From a virus: 47,449 bases of DNA. Numbering within the stretch: position 1 is the stretch's first letter; every line of letters begins with the position of its first letter. The position numbers were made by a program, and so were the translations under genes. Under the pieces are notes generated by a model, which was given only the letters and a program-made list of their open reading frames with translations, was not told the origin of the DNA and did no database searches. Shown here piece after piece: positions 1 to 6,475 of the stretch. The DNA is taken from the IMG/VR virus record IMGVR_UViG_3300049456_000119, positions 1 to 47,449 of that record, one strand, 5' to 3'.

Positions 1-394
1 TCAGGCCCGACCCGCGCAGGTTCGCCTCGCTCAGGTCCGCCCCGCTCAGGTCCGCCCCGTACAGGTTCGCCCCGCTCAGGTCCGCTCCGCGCAGGTTCGC
101 CCTGCTCAGGTTCGCCCTGCTCAGGTCCGCCCCGCGCAGGTCCGCCCTGCTCAGGTCCGCCTCGCTCAGGTTCGCCTCGCTCAGGTCCGCCCCGCTCAGG
201 TTCGCCCTGCTCAGGTTCGCCCTGCTCAGGTTCGCCCTGCTCAGGTCCGCCCTGCTCAGGTCCGCTCCGCGCAGGTTCGCCCTGCTCAGGTCCGCTCCGT
301 ACAGGTTCGCCCTGCTCAGGTCCGCTCCGCGCAGGTTCGCCCCGCCATGTGTGTAAAGAACTTCCCCCGTCCTCTTATGCTTGATTTCGATCAT
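1..394 (-). CDS. Pentapeptide-repeat protein (3' end outside the window)
   Basis: From an ATG at 394 (upstream GAGGG Shine-Dalgarno) the minus strand reads MIEIKHKRTGEVLYTHGG followed by about 20 uninterrupted A(N/D)LxG five-residue repeats up to the window edge. This is the right-handed quadrilateral beta-helix fold; some family members mimic DNA and bind gyrase, but most have no known role. The frame is still open at base 1 and the last visible repeat is slightly degenerate (GSGL in place of GADL). It resembles the N-terminus of the second pentapeptide protein at 28240-29175. The high-GC 15-bp DNA repeat keeps all three minus frames open for long stretches; only this frame gives the pentapeptide pattern and an N-terminal domain. 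Confidence 0.85.
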   Translation of the reverse strand, partial: MIEIKHKRTGEVLYTHGGANLRGADLSRANLYGADLSRANLRGADLSRADLSRANLSRANLSRANLSGADLSEANLSEADLSRADLRGADLSRANLSRANLRGADLSGANLYGADLSGADLSEANLRGSGL

Positions 395-541
395 AATTAC
401 CCTCTTTGCTAGTTTCGTGCCGACTAACTCACCTAGAATTAGCCGACTAATTCGTTAATCTGGAGATTACGCGACACCGGTGTCATGCGGCCGAGTAAAT
501 TCACGGTGTTACCGTGTCATACCGCGCACCTTTTTGCGGGG
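395..541. promoter_or_regulatory. Intergenic control region with two palindromes
   Basis: Gap of about 150 bp upstream of the pentapeptide gene. It holds AATTAGTCGGCTAATT (read on the minus strand, about 435-450), a short relative of the CTAATTAG promoter-like element found elsewhere in the window, and a perfect 12-bp palindrome GACACCGGTGTC at 473-484. Both look like protein-binding sites. No hairpin with a T tract is seen, so a terminator is unlikely. Confidence 0.45.
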
Positions 542-619
542 TTATTCGAGCCATCGCGACCACGCGACGTAAATGAGTGTAATTCCGAGCATGTACGCCG
601 CGACCGCGAAGACGATCAC
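542..619 (-). CDS. 25-residue single-span membrane protein
   Basis: Begins at GTG 619, which overlaps the TGA of the upstream gene (GTGA) and is preceded by GGAGGAAGCC, a strong Shine-Dalgarno. The product is one hydrophobic helix (VIVFAVAAYMLGITLIYVAW) ending in SRWLE. Function is unknown. It is one of several tiny membrane proteins in this genome placed by the same overlap arrangement. Confidence 0.6.
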   Translation of the reverse strand: MIVFAVAAYMLGITLIYVAWSRWLE

Positions 620-951
620 GGCTTCCTCCCGGCGCGGTACGTCGCTAGGGCCAGCTTGGCCGTATTGCGCGCCTCCTCTAGGGCTCGCTCGGCCTCGCGT
701 AGCTGTAATAGGGCGGCATCGCGCTCGCCCCATGGCGCCTCACGCCAGGCGCTCTCGAACGCAGCATGCACGGCTTTGGCTTGCGTCACACGCTCATTCG
801 CGGCTTTGACCGGGGCGTAGTCGACGGCGGATGCGCGCCGCTCTTTGCGAGGCGTCTGCGATGCTAATACCGCGCGGATGGCCTCGCACGCCGCGGGATG
901 GCAGCGCCCGAGTATTTCCAGGCCTTGCTCAATTAGCTCTGCACGATTCAT
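616..951 (-). CDS. Hypothetical protein, helical
   Basis: 111 residues starting MNRAELIEQGLEIL, with AGGAAT upstream of the ATG at 951. The second half is rich in Ala, Arg and Glu with a heptad-like pattern (LQLREAERALEEARNTAKLA), suggesting a coiled coil. No recognised domain. It is cotranscribed with the tiny membrane protein that follows and is the first gene after a large intergenic region, so it probably has its own promoter. Confidence 0.6.
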   Translation of the reverse strand: MNRAELIEQGLEILGRCHPAACEAIRAVLASQTPRKERRASAVDYAPVKAANERVTQAKAVHAAFESAWREAPWGERDAALLQLREAERALEEARNTAKLALATYRAGRKP

Positions 952-1272
952 CGGAGTTATTCCTTACGTCTTACAGTTTCGAATTGTTTGTGGCTTGACG
1001 ATGTAATGGCCTAAGACCATGAAATGTTTTCCCTCTTACATACCTTACACTCTTACAATAAGGTTAGGAGTAGGAATATATAGGGGGGGCTGAAGGAGGG
1101 GGGGGGTCTTCAGCCCCCCCCCTTCGCGGCTCCCTCTTAGGATCGACCCAAAAAGTGTAAGGATCCGTAAGAAGAGAATGATATCGAGGCCTTACATCAC
1201 ATTACGTGTCAAGCTTCGTTGTGCGATTCTGACTAACCTTTATCACCCTTTATCACCTTACAGGTCAGGTTG
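952..1272. other. Gene-free region rich in CTTAC/GTAAG words
   Basis: About 320 bp without a credible gene. It contains at least seven copies of CTTAC or its complement (near 963, 971, 1035, 1052, 1157, 1168, 1190 and 1257), several of them extended to CCTTACA, plus the hairpin listed separately. The density suggests an operator array or replication-related region rather than random sequence. Confidence 0.4.
1083..1120 (-). terminator. 13-bp G/C-rich hairpin, possible terminator
   Basis: GGGGGGGCTGAAG at 1083-1095 pairs perfectly with CTTCAGCCCCCCC at 1108-1120 around a 12-nt loop that is itself mostly G. On the minus strand it lies downstream of the secreted-protein gene (1273-1710). It lacks a clear T tract, so it may be an intrinsic terminator of weak form or an mRNA-end stabiliser. 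Confidence 0.5.
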
Positions 1273-1710
1273 TTACCGACCCGAAAACGAGTCATCCGAG
1301 TGCCCGAGCTCGCCAATGTGCGCCGGGTAGAGCTTCCAGTTACCGTGCGAAACCTTAGGCGCGGCGGGCACTTGGCCGTAAATCGTAATCTCCGGAACGT
1401 TGACAGTGACCCCGACTCGCTCCGTGACGCCTTCGCGCGGCAGGGTCGGAATAAACCCACCTTCGAGCGCGGGAATACTCATTGCGTCACTGTACGCAGA
1501 AACAGTACGGGGCATCGCGAACCGTGCTCCGGGGTTATTTTCGTGGCCCGACGCGCTCGCGTGCGTGTCCCCAGAGCTCGCGTGCGTGTCCCCAGAGCTC
1601 GCGTGCGTGTCCCCAGAGCTCGCGTGCGCGTGCGCGTGCGAGTTTACGACGCCGAACGTGGTGCAGAGGGCGATAATAATTGATCCCGCGACGATATTTG
1701 AGGTTTTCAT
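1273..1710 (-). CDS. Secreted His/Ser-repeat protein
   Basis: 145 residues starting at ATG 1710, with AGGAG nine bases upstream. The N-terminus is a clear Sec signal peptide (MKTSN, hydrophobic core IVAGSIIIALCTTFGVV, then NSHAHA). Mature part begins with a His-rich stretch and three perfect HASSGDT repeats, then a region without repeats ending HSDDSFSGR. His/Asp clusters could bind metal, but no family is recognised. Probably an exported accessory (lysogenic conversion) product or envelope-interacting protein. Confidence 0.65.
   Translation of the reverse strand: MKTSNIVAGSIIIALCTTFGVVNSHAHAHASSGDTHASSGDTHASSGDTHASASGHENNPGARFAMPRTVSAYSDAMSIPALEGGFIPTLPREGVTERVGVTVNVPEITIYGQVPAAPKVSHGNWKLYPAHIGELGHSDDSFSGR
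1555..1617. repeat. Three 21-bp tandem repeats inside a secreted-protein gene
   Basis: GCTCGCGTGCGTGTCCCCAG plus A occurs three times head to tail (1555, 1576, 1597) with a partial fourth copy. The repeat is an exact multiple of three and encodes HASSGDT, so copy number can vary without a frameshift. Confidence 0.85.
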
Positions 1711-1752
1711 GGTCGGCTCCTAATTGATTTCGAGATAATTGGTTAATTGCGA

Positions 1753-1911
1753 TTATCGTGCCGAGCGCGCTCGGATGACGCGGCGCACTTCTTCGATACG
1801 TCGAGCTCGGTAGCGCGCCCGCCAGGTGGAGGCGAGCATGGCCAGGTCTGCCGCGATATCGCCCCGTAGCGAGGCGCTGAGCGCCTGCTCGGGCGTGCGT
1901 AGGGCCGTCAC
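1753..1911 (-). CDS. Small basic protein, unknown
   Basis: 52 residues from GTG 1911, which overlaps the TGA of the gene before it (GTGA). Sequence VTALRTPEQALSASLRGD followed by a strongly basic helix (RARYRARRIEEVRRVIRARS). A longer frame upstream exists but is the antisense-like shadow of the overlapping genes. May bind nucleic acid; no family recognised. Confidence 0.5.
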   Translation of the reverse strand: MTALRTPEQALSASLRGDIAADLAMLASTWRARYRARRIEEVRRVIRARSAR

Positions 1912-2075
1912 GCGGCCACCTGGAGGACCGCGCCCGACGCCTGGTGAACTATGGTGCATTGCCATCCGCCGCGAGTGAGGGACGCGGCCAGGGCGCATGC
2001 GTCGGCGCAGAGCATTCCCGTGCGCGTGTAGACGGCGTGGACGCCGCGCGTTGCGGTAACGGTGTAGAGGCTCAT
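1908..2075 (-). CDS. Small hypothetical protein
   Basis: 55 residues from ATG 2075 (ATGA overlap with the upstream gene). Reads MSLYTVTATRGVHAVYTRTG then a Cys-containing amphipathic segment (MLCADACALAASLTRGGW) and a beta-like end (TIVHQASGAVLQVAA). It resembles the small alpha/beta proteins common in phage early operons. Function unknown. Confidence 0.55.
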   Translation of the reverse strand: MSLYTVTATRGVHAVYTRTGMLCADACALAASLTRGGWQCTIVHQASGAVLQVAA

Positions 2076-2257
2076 TTGCCACCCGTCGCGAGGGAACCGC
2101 CGAGGGTTTCACGAATCATGTCTGCGATGCGTAGGGAGCGCGCAGTGGCCAGCGCGCGGTCTGCCGCCATGGTGGCGACGCTCGTCATGGCGACGACGTT
2201 GGCGTGGCTCGTGGGGGCCGTGGTGTGGAGGATGCTGCGGAGAGTGATCGTCTTCAT
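2072..2257 (-). CDS. Small hypothetical protein
   Basis: 61 residues from ATG 2257, first of three overlapping genes (2257 to 1753). Sequence MKTITLRSILHTTAPTSHAN, an Ala/Met-rich middle and the end LGGSLATGGK. Upstream lies AATTAGCTAATTAGG (about 2284-2298), a palindromic relative of the CTAATTAG element. No family recognised. Confidence 0.5.
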   Translation of the reverse strand: MKTITLRSILHTTAPTSHANVVAMTSVATMAADRALATARSLRIADMIRETLGGSLATGGK

Positions 2258-3085
2258 AATAGGGAGTAATGCAGTATCGATGCCAATTAGCTAATTAGGA
2301 TAAGTCATTGATATCTTGGCAATGGTATGGCATCGTCGTCATAGGGGAATAAGAAGACGAAGGATATCGCGATGTTAGGGTGTCATAGGGGTGCAATGAT
2401 TGCGTAGTATGTGTAGGGGGATAAAGGTTGATATATGTATGAATGCAGATTTTTTGACGATGGGGCCCCACCCCGGGCCTCCTTGAAAAGCGACCCTGAG
2501 CCCGCGCGCGTACCGATCGAAAAAATATTTTCAAAAAATTTTCGAGGTAAATAAAGAAATATTTACGGATAAATAAAGAAATATTTATTTCTGGTTGGAC
2601 CCTGAGCCCGCGCGCGTACCGATCGAAAAAATATTTTCAAAAAATTTTCGAGGTAAATAAAGAAATATTTTCGGGTAAATAAAGAAATATTTATTTCTGG
2701 TTGGACCCTGAGCACGCGTGCGCGCGATCGAAAAAATATTTTCAAAAAATTTTCGAGGTAAATAAAGAAATATTTTCGAGGTAAATAAAGAAATATTTAT
2801 TTCTGGTTGACCTTGAGCCCGCGCGCGTACCGATCGAAAAAATATTTTCAAAAAATTTTCGAGGTAAATAAAGAAATATTTTCGGGTAATATTTCTTTAT
2901 TTACCTCGAAGCGTAAATAAATACGCATTTACGCGCGGGCAAAATGCGAACGGTCGAGTACGCTGCCGGCACATCGGGGCACATTTGCGCCTCAAAAGTA
3001 GCTCGTCCGTGTCAATTTAGTTGCGAGCGCGGCGGGGCGTCACTACTAAGCGGACACCGGGCTCTTCGTCCGGTTGGAGGCCCGC
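2258..3085. other. 828-bp gene-free region, candidate origin
   Basis: No credible coding frame. It contains the AATTAGCTAATT palindrome (about 2284-2295), the tandem repeats and inverted repeat listed separately (2492-2910), and an 8-bp inverted repeat GCGTAAAT/ATTTACGC at 2911-2934. The AT-rich repeats stand out strongly from the GC-rich genome, as in many replication origins. The open frames on the minus strand here are products of the repeats. Confidence 0.5.
2492..2910. repeat. Four 106-bp AT-rich tandem repeats ending in a 23-bp inverted repeat
   Basis: Units start at 2492, 2598, 2704 and 2809. Each has a GC-rich head (GACCCTGAGCCCGCGCGCG), a GATCG junction, then AAAAAATATTTTCAAAAAAT and two copies of GGTAAATAAAGAAATATT. 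The last unit is cut short and continues into the reverse complement of its own tail: 2858-2880 and 2888-2910 are perfect 23-base arms with a 7-nt loop. Unit 3 has a variant head. The design (iterated strand-melting AT tracts plus a fixed GC box) fits an origin or partition site; that is inference. Confidence 0.85.
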
Positions 3086-3298
3086 ATGACCTTGCGAATG
3101 TTTGAGATGATCGACACCTGGAACGCCCTCGTCGTAGAGGCCCGCGCCATAGGCGTCCCGCATTACTTCGTAGACCATCTCGCCCACTGCGTCGCCATTG
3201 TGGAGGCGAGTGCGGGCGCGGGTGTGGTGGAGCTCTACGAGGCCGTCACTGCGGCCGTACGCGCGCAGCGCTTCGTCGTCGCGAACTTGCCGGCGTAG
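3086..3298 (+). CDS. Small hypothetical protein
   Basis: 70 residues. ATG 3086 is preferred over the in-frame TTG at 3074 because GGAGG at 3076-3080 lies five bases before it. Helical sequence (MTLRMFEMIDTWNALVVEAR) with no recognised domain. It is the only plus-strand gene in the first 14.8 kb, directly right of the repeat region, and may be expressed early. Confidence 0.55.
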   Translation: MTLRMFEMIDTWNALVVEARAIGVPHYFVDHLAHCVAIVEASAGAGVVELYEAVTAAVRAQRFVVANLPA

Positions 3299-3369
3299 CT
3301 CAGCAGAGCGCCATCAAGAAGATGGCAATCGCGAACGCGACAAGCTCGGGCCCGTGGTCGCTCAAGTAA

Positions 3370-4026
3370 TCAACCATCGAGGGCGACGGGCCACACGAGC
3401 TTGTCGAGCGGATAGCCGTCCGCGAGCACGACGGCGGCGTTCTGGAACAAGACCTTGTTGGCCAGGTTGCGGGGGCGCAGGCCGGGGTTGCCGGTGTCGT
3501 TCAGCCAACCCTCGCCCCGACACGTCACATCGCGACCGGCGTCGCCTGCGGGGCCGGCACACGTCCGGAAATCGAGCTTGGCCACGGCGGCGTCGAAGTG
3601 CGGCGCGCGCCAGCCGGCGCCCGCTGCCCATGCGCACGAGTGCGCGGCGAGCTGCGCGTCGGCCGGCCACTGCGACCAGTTGGCCCAGCGCTTGACGAAC
3701 CACGACTCATTCGAGGCCATGCGCTCTTGCACGAGCTGCACGACCGTCGTCGGGGAGAGGTACAGCGGGCGCGGCGCGCGCTTCGGCCACCATGCGAGCT
3801 TGCCCGCTTTGACGGCCTGCCACTCGGCTTGCACTTCCCCGAGCGACGCGAGTATACCGTCCGAGCGACGCTGCCATGCGATGCCGAGTGCGGCACCGAC
3901 GGGGTCAATCAGATTACCGACCCCGCACGTCACGAGCCCGAGGCAATCCACATACATTTCGTACACGGTGCCTTCGTACGCCGCCGTGAAGTCGGGGAAG
4001 GCGGCGAGGACGTCGGGGTAGCTCAC
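3370..4026 (-). CDS. Endolysin, T4-lysozyme-like muramidase
   Basis: 218 residues. Cleaves the MurNAc-GlcNAc bond of peptidoglycan at the end of infection. The catalytic triad matches T4 lysozyme in spacing: Glu18 (AAYEG), Asp27 (MYVDCLG) and Thr33 (LVTCGVGN) correspond to E11, D20 and T26. The C-terminal NPGLRPRNLANKVLFQNA is typical of GH24-like phage endolysins. There is no signal peptide, so release needs a holin; small membrane proteins and a lipoprotein lie just upstream in the same operon. The protein is longer than T4 lysozyme (164 residues), with extra Trp-rich loops. Confidence 0.85.
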   Translation of the reverse strand: MSYPDVLAAFPDFTAAYEGTVYEMYVDCLGLVTCGVGNLIDPVGAALGIAWQRRSDGILASLGEVQAEWQAVKAGKLAWWPKRAPRPLYLSPTTVVQLVQERMASNESWFVKRWANWSQWPADAQLAAHSCAWAAGAGWRAPHFDAAVAKLDFRTCAGPAGDAGRDVTCRGEGWLNDTGNPGLRPRNLANKVLFQNAAVVLADGYPLDKLVWPVALDG

Positions 4027-4030
4027 CGTC

Positions 4031-4270
4031 TTACTTACCCGAAGGAAACTTGGCGGCCTCGGCGGCGTCGACTTCGACGTTCACGGCAGCGACGGCGGCC
4101 TGAAGGGCAGTTTGCTGCGCATGCGCGGTGATGAGCGTGACGAGTTTCTTGGAGAGCTCCCCGGCCGCGAGGACGACCGGCACGAACTCCGCTTGGCCAA
4201 CGAGCGGTAGCGCGAGGTCGATGAGCGTCTCGGCGACGGAGATTCCGGCGATGATTTGGTCGGGGGTCAT
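4031..4270 (-). CDS. Small lysis-cassette protein, unknown
   Basis: 79 residues from ATG 4270, which overlaps the TGA of the lipoprotein gene upstream (ATGA). Reads MTPDQIIAGISVAETLIDLA then a hydrophobic segment (LPLVGQAEFVPVVLAAGELS) and an Ala-rich helix. Could be a peripheral membrane or holin-accessory protein; the hydrophobic parts are short and broken, so a true membrane span is uncertain. Confidence 0.6.
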   Translation of the reverse strand: MTPDQIIAGISVAETLIDLALPLVGQAEFVPVVLAAGELSKKLVTLITAHAQQTALQAAVAAVNVEVDAAEAAKFPSGK

Positions 4271-4536
4271 TTGCTTCCGTCTCCCGGCGCACCGGCATCC
4301 AGGGGCACCGTGCAACCGCCAGCGTCCCCTAGGGGGCCGTCCGGCGAGCAGTAGTGAGCGACCACGGCGGCGCGGCAAGCGTCGGCCTGGGCCTTCGTGG
4401 TTGCATTGGCGACGCACGCCAAGGACTCGGTCCGGTACGACTCCGTCGCGTTCACGGAAGCGCAGGCCAGGAGCGAAGGCCCCCAGCAACCACCATGAAC
4501 GAGGGCGATCACGCCGATGGCGCGAAGGAATCTCAC
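4267..4536 (-). CDS. Putative lipoprotein, outer-membrane spanin candidate
   Basis: 89 residues from ATG 4536. The N-terminus MRFLRAIGVIALVHGG and the LLAC sequence ending at Cys25 resemble a type II signal peptide, although Leu at -2 is not ideal. The mature part has several Cys residues and a Pro/Gly-rich end. Its place between a holin-like gene and the endolysin suggests an o-spanin role, but the mature sequence is not typical Rz1 (too little Pro), so this is inference. Confidence 0.6.
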   Translation of the reverse strand: MRFLRAIGVIALVHGGCWGPSLLACASVNATESYRTESLACVANATTKAQADACRAAVVAHYCSPDGPLGDAGGCTVPLDAGAPGDGSK

Positions 4537-4715
4537 GATTTCACCGCGGGCGTGAGGAAGGATTGCTTCGCGAGGGCGATACCGACCAGGACCATCGATA
4601 GCGCGGCGCGCTCGACGGTCGCCTTGGATACGCCGGTATTTACCAAATAGTCGACGAAGGCGGTCGCCATCGGTGCGCCGAAGAACAAGGCCCAGTGCTT
4701 CCAGTCAAATTTCAC
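4533..4715 (-). CDS. Holin-like membrane protein
   Basis: 60 residues from ATG 4715, overlapping the next gene by ATGA. Two hydrophobic segments (WALFFGAPMATAFVDYLV and AALSMVLVGIALAKQSFL) joined by a short polar turn (NTGVSKATVER) match the class II holin plan. It is first in the lysis group and follows an intrinsic terminator, so it probably has its own promoter. Confidence 0.65.
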   Translation of the reverse strand: MKFDWKHWALFFGAPMATAFVDYLVNTGVSKATVERAALSMVLVGIALAKQSFLTPAVKS

Positions 4716-4758
4716 GATTTTGGCTCCGAAAAGGCCCGAAAAGGGCGAAAAAGACGTG

Positions 4759-4777
4759 AAAAAGGCGTCAAAACGCC
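4759..4777 (-). terminator. Rho-independent terminator
   Basis: On the minus strand GGCGT-TTTG-ACGCC is followed directly by TTTTT. It ends the long fibre/capsid operon after the 4780-5082 gene and separates it from the lysis genes. Confidence 0.65.
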
Positions 4778-4779
4778 GA

Positions 4780-5082
4780 TTAGACTTCGGCGACGATGCC
4801 GCTCGCGGAGGTGCCGGTGTGCTTCACGAGGACCCAAAAACCGTCCACGTAGGTGCCGGATTGAACCGTTCGGGCCACTGGGGCTGTATCTGCCGCCATT
4901 TGGGCGGTCAAAGTGCCACCAACACCGACGAAAAGTCGGCGCGCGTAGAACGATTTGAAGCCCGTGGTCGTCGGATTCGTCAAGTCAACGTCGGCCGAGG
5001 ACACATCGACAGCGAATTGCTGGCGCGGGATGAAAAGGCCGACACCTTCGTCGAGGCGGCCGGGGATGTTCGTGAGCGCCAT
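4780..5082 (-). CDS. Small virion-type beta protein
   Basis: 100 residues (MALTNIPGRLDEGVGLFIP) with a mostly beta pattern and many Val/Thr/Gly, ending VKHTGTSASGIVAEV. The character is that of small phage capsid-decoration or fibre-attachment proteins. It is the last gene before the terminator, downstream of the fibre genes. Not assigned to a family. Confidence 0.55.
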   Translation of the reverse strand: MALTNIPGRLDEGVGLFIPRQQFAVDVSSADVDLTNPTTTGFKSFYARRLFVGVGGTLTAQMAADTAPVARTVQSGTYVDGFWVLVKHTGTSASGIVAEV

Positions 5083-5271
5083 TTACTTTTTTTCTTTCTT
5101 GTCGACCAGTTTAGTGACAAGCCGGCGCCCGCCTTCGGCGACCATGGCTAAAACGAAGACCGAAACGAGCTTTTCCGCGTACGTGACGTATGGGGAGTTG
5201 ATCAGGGCGATAAAGCCAGTAATGACGCTCGTCGCGACGGAGGCGCTCGGGCTGTAGCTGTGAGAGCTCAC
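5083..5271 (-). CDS. Holin-like small membrane protein
   Basis: 62 residues. GTG 5271 overlaps the TGA of the upstream gene (GTGA), which gives a better start than the longer frame. Two hydrophobic segments (SVATSVITGFIALINSP and AEKLVSVFVLAMVAEGG) and a basic tail (RRLVTKLVDKKEKK) fit a small holin or antiholin. Position beside the fibre genes rather than in the endolysin group makes the role uncertain. Confidence 0.6.
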   Translation of the reverse strand: MSSHSYSPSASVATSVITGFIALINSPYVTYAEKLVSVFVLAMVAEGGRRLVTKLVDKKEKK

Positions 5272-5696
5272 TTGAGGACGTACCCGCCACCCGGCGAGCC
5301 CCCGTTGATCCAAGTGAGGTCGATGCCGGCGGAGACCGCGCCCCCGGGGAGGACGACAGTACCGGCGGCGGCCGACTGCGTCGCCTGGTTCGGCGGGGGT
5401 TGCGCGATCGTGGTTGCGGCCGGGGCGACGACCGAAATCGTCCCCGAGACGTAAGACGTATTCTCGTCTTGCTTGATTTCGACAGACTGGTTCAGGCTCA
5501 GGAGCGGGAGGTTGATCGTCACGTTTCCGTGATTCGTCCCAACGAGGACGAAGTCCCCGGGCTTGGCCGTATACGGAGACGCAGTCACGCCGCCCGTACC
5601 GTCACCATTTACATATACCGTATTCAAGATGATAGCTCCTCCGCCCCCGGCGCCGAAGGCGCTTTCAGCTAAACCTAGTCCAAGACGAAATTTCAT
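5268..5696 (-). CDS. Fibre-associated structural protein
   Basis: 142 residues from ATG 5696 (ATGA overlap). Starts MKFRLGLGLAESAFGAGGGG, then a beta-rich domain (AIILNTVYVNGDGTGGVTAS, later NVTINLPLLSLNQSVEIKQ and SGTISVVAPAATTIAQPPP). The pattern resembles the C-terminal beta domains of the two fibre proteins upstream. Glycine-rich N-terminus could be an attachment peptide. Likely a virion appendage subunit or chaperone-like cap. Confidence 0.55.
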   Translation of the reverse strand: MKFRLGLGLAESAFGAGGGGAIILNTVYVNGDGTGGVTASPYTAKPGDFVLVGTNHGNVTINLPLLSLNQSVEIKQDENTSYVSGTISVVAPAATTIAQPPPNQATQSAAAGTVVLPGGAVSAGIDLTWINGGSPGGGYVLK

Positions 5697-6475
5697 AGCG
5701 TTACGGCGATCCCGTAACGCTGGTGAAGATACTGAAGCAACGAATCGCGCTGTGCCGTTGTTGGGATAACGTTTAGCATTACAACCTCGGCCATTTGATA
5801 CGCGGTCGCGCCGGCCTGTAGGGTAGCGTTTAGCGCGTTTACACCATAAGTATTCGTGGCCGTGACGCTGGCTGCTATTACGACACCGTTGGCTCGCGCT
5901 TGCCAAGCTCCTGTACCTCCCGAGCCCGACGACTCCGAGCTATAGATAATCGGGGAGGCAAAGCTGGAACCTTTGACGAACCCGGGGCGCGTAGTGCGCG
6001 CAAATCCATCGTAAATATTGCCGTCCGTGAAGGGGATATTGCTTGCAGAACCTTGACCGCTCCAATTGGCGTTGTCGACGTATAGGGCGCTTGGTGCGTC
6101 GGCCGCTCCTTGCATGACGACAAAGCGATTTGCCGCGGTGCCGTTCAGAATTGTGTTGCCGTGCACGAAGTTGAAGTTACCTGTGCTGGCGGTGAAATTG
6201 ATGGCCGATTGGCCTCCGATGCCGGAGCCTAGCGCCACCCCGGCGCCACCTGTGCCGTTGAACCCGTTCCCGGACATATCGTTCCACGTCGTGGAACCGT
6301 TGAAGCCCTGGTCAGCGCGAAGCCATAGACGCAGAGCATTGCCAAAAACGTATTTTGGCGTTTGCCAGTTGGGAGGATTTGCGCCTATGCCTTTGCCTAT
6401 GCCTAGCGCAAAGGCGCTGGACGACACGCAAAAGAAAAGGAGGCATAGCCAGCTAGCAAGGAGTAGTTTTTTCAT
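5693..6475 (-). CDS. Secreted LamG/concanavalin-like protein
   Basis: 260 residues from ATG 6475, overlapping the TAA of the upstream gene (TAATG). Residues 1-24 are a textbook Sec signal peptide (MKKLLLASWLCLLFFC, then SSSAFA). The mature part shows the LRLWLRADQG ... TTWNDMSGNGFNG signature of LamG/ConA-like lectin domains and ends with an AQRDSLLQYLHQRYGIAV helix typical of these proteins. Such domains bind carbohydrate. A signal peptide is odd for a virion fibre; the protein may instead be exported to the host surface. Base composition is lower in GC than neighbouring capsid genes. Confidence 0.65.
   Translation of the reverse strand: MKKLLLASWLCLLFFCVSSSAFALGIGKGIGANPPNWQTPKYVFGNALRLWLRADQGFNGSTTWNDMSGNGFNGTGGAGVALGSGIGGQSAINFTASTGNFNFVHGNTILNGTAANRFVVMQGAADAPSALYVDNANWSGQGSASNIPFTDGNIYDGFARTTRPGFVKGSSFASPIIYSSESSGSGGTGAWQARANGVVIAASVTATNTYGVNALNATLQAGATAYQMAEVVMLNVIPTTAQRDSLLQYLHQRYGIAVTL

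Noticed and set aside
1-394. CRISPR array (regular short repeats at the left end)
   Set aside because: The 15-bp units are contiguous coding repeats without spacers and encode pentapeptides.
2295-2851. Minus-strand frames starting MKIFFRS in the repeat region
   Set aside because: They differ only by the repeat unit, have no ribosome site and are typical products of tandem repeats.
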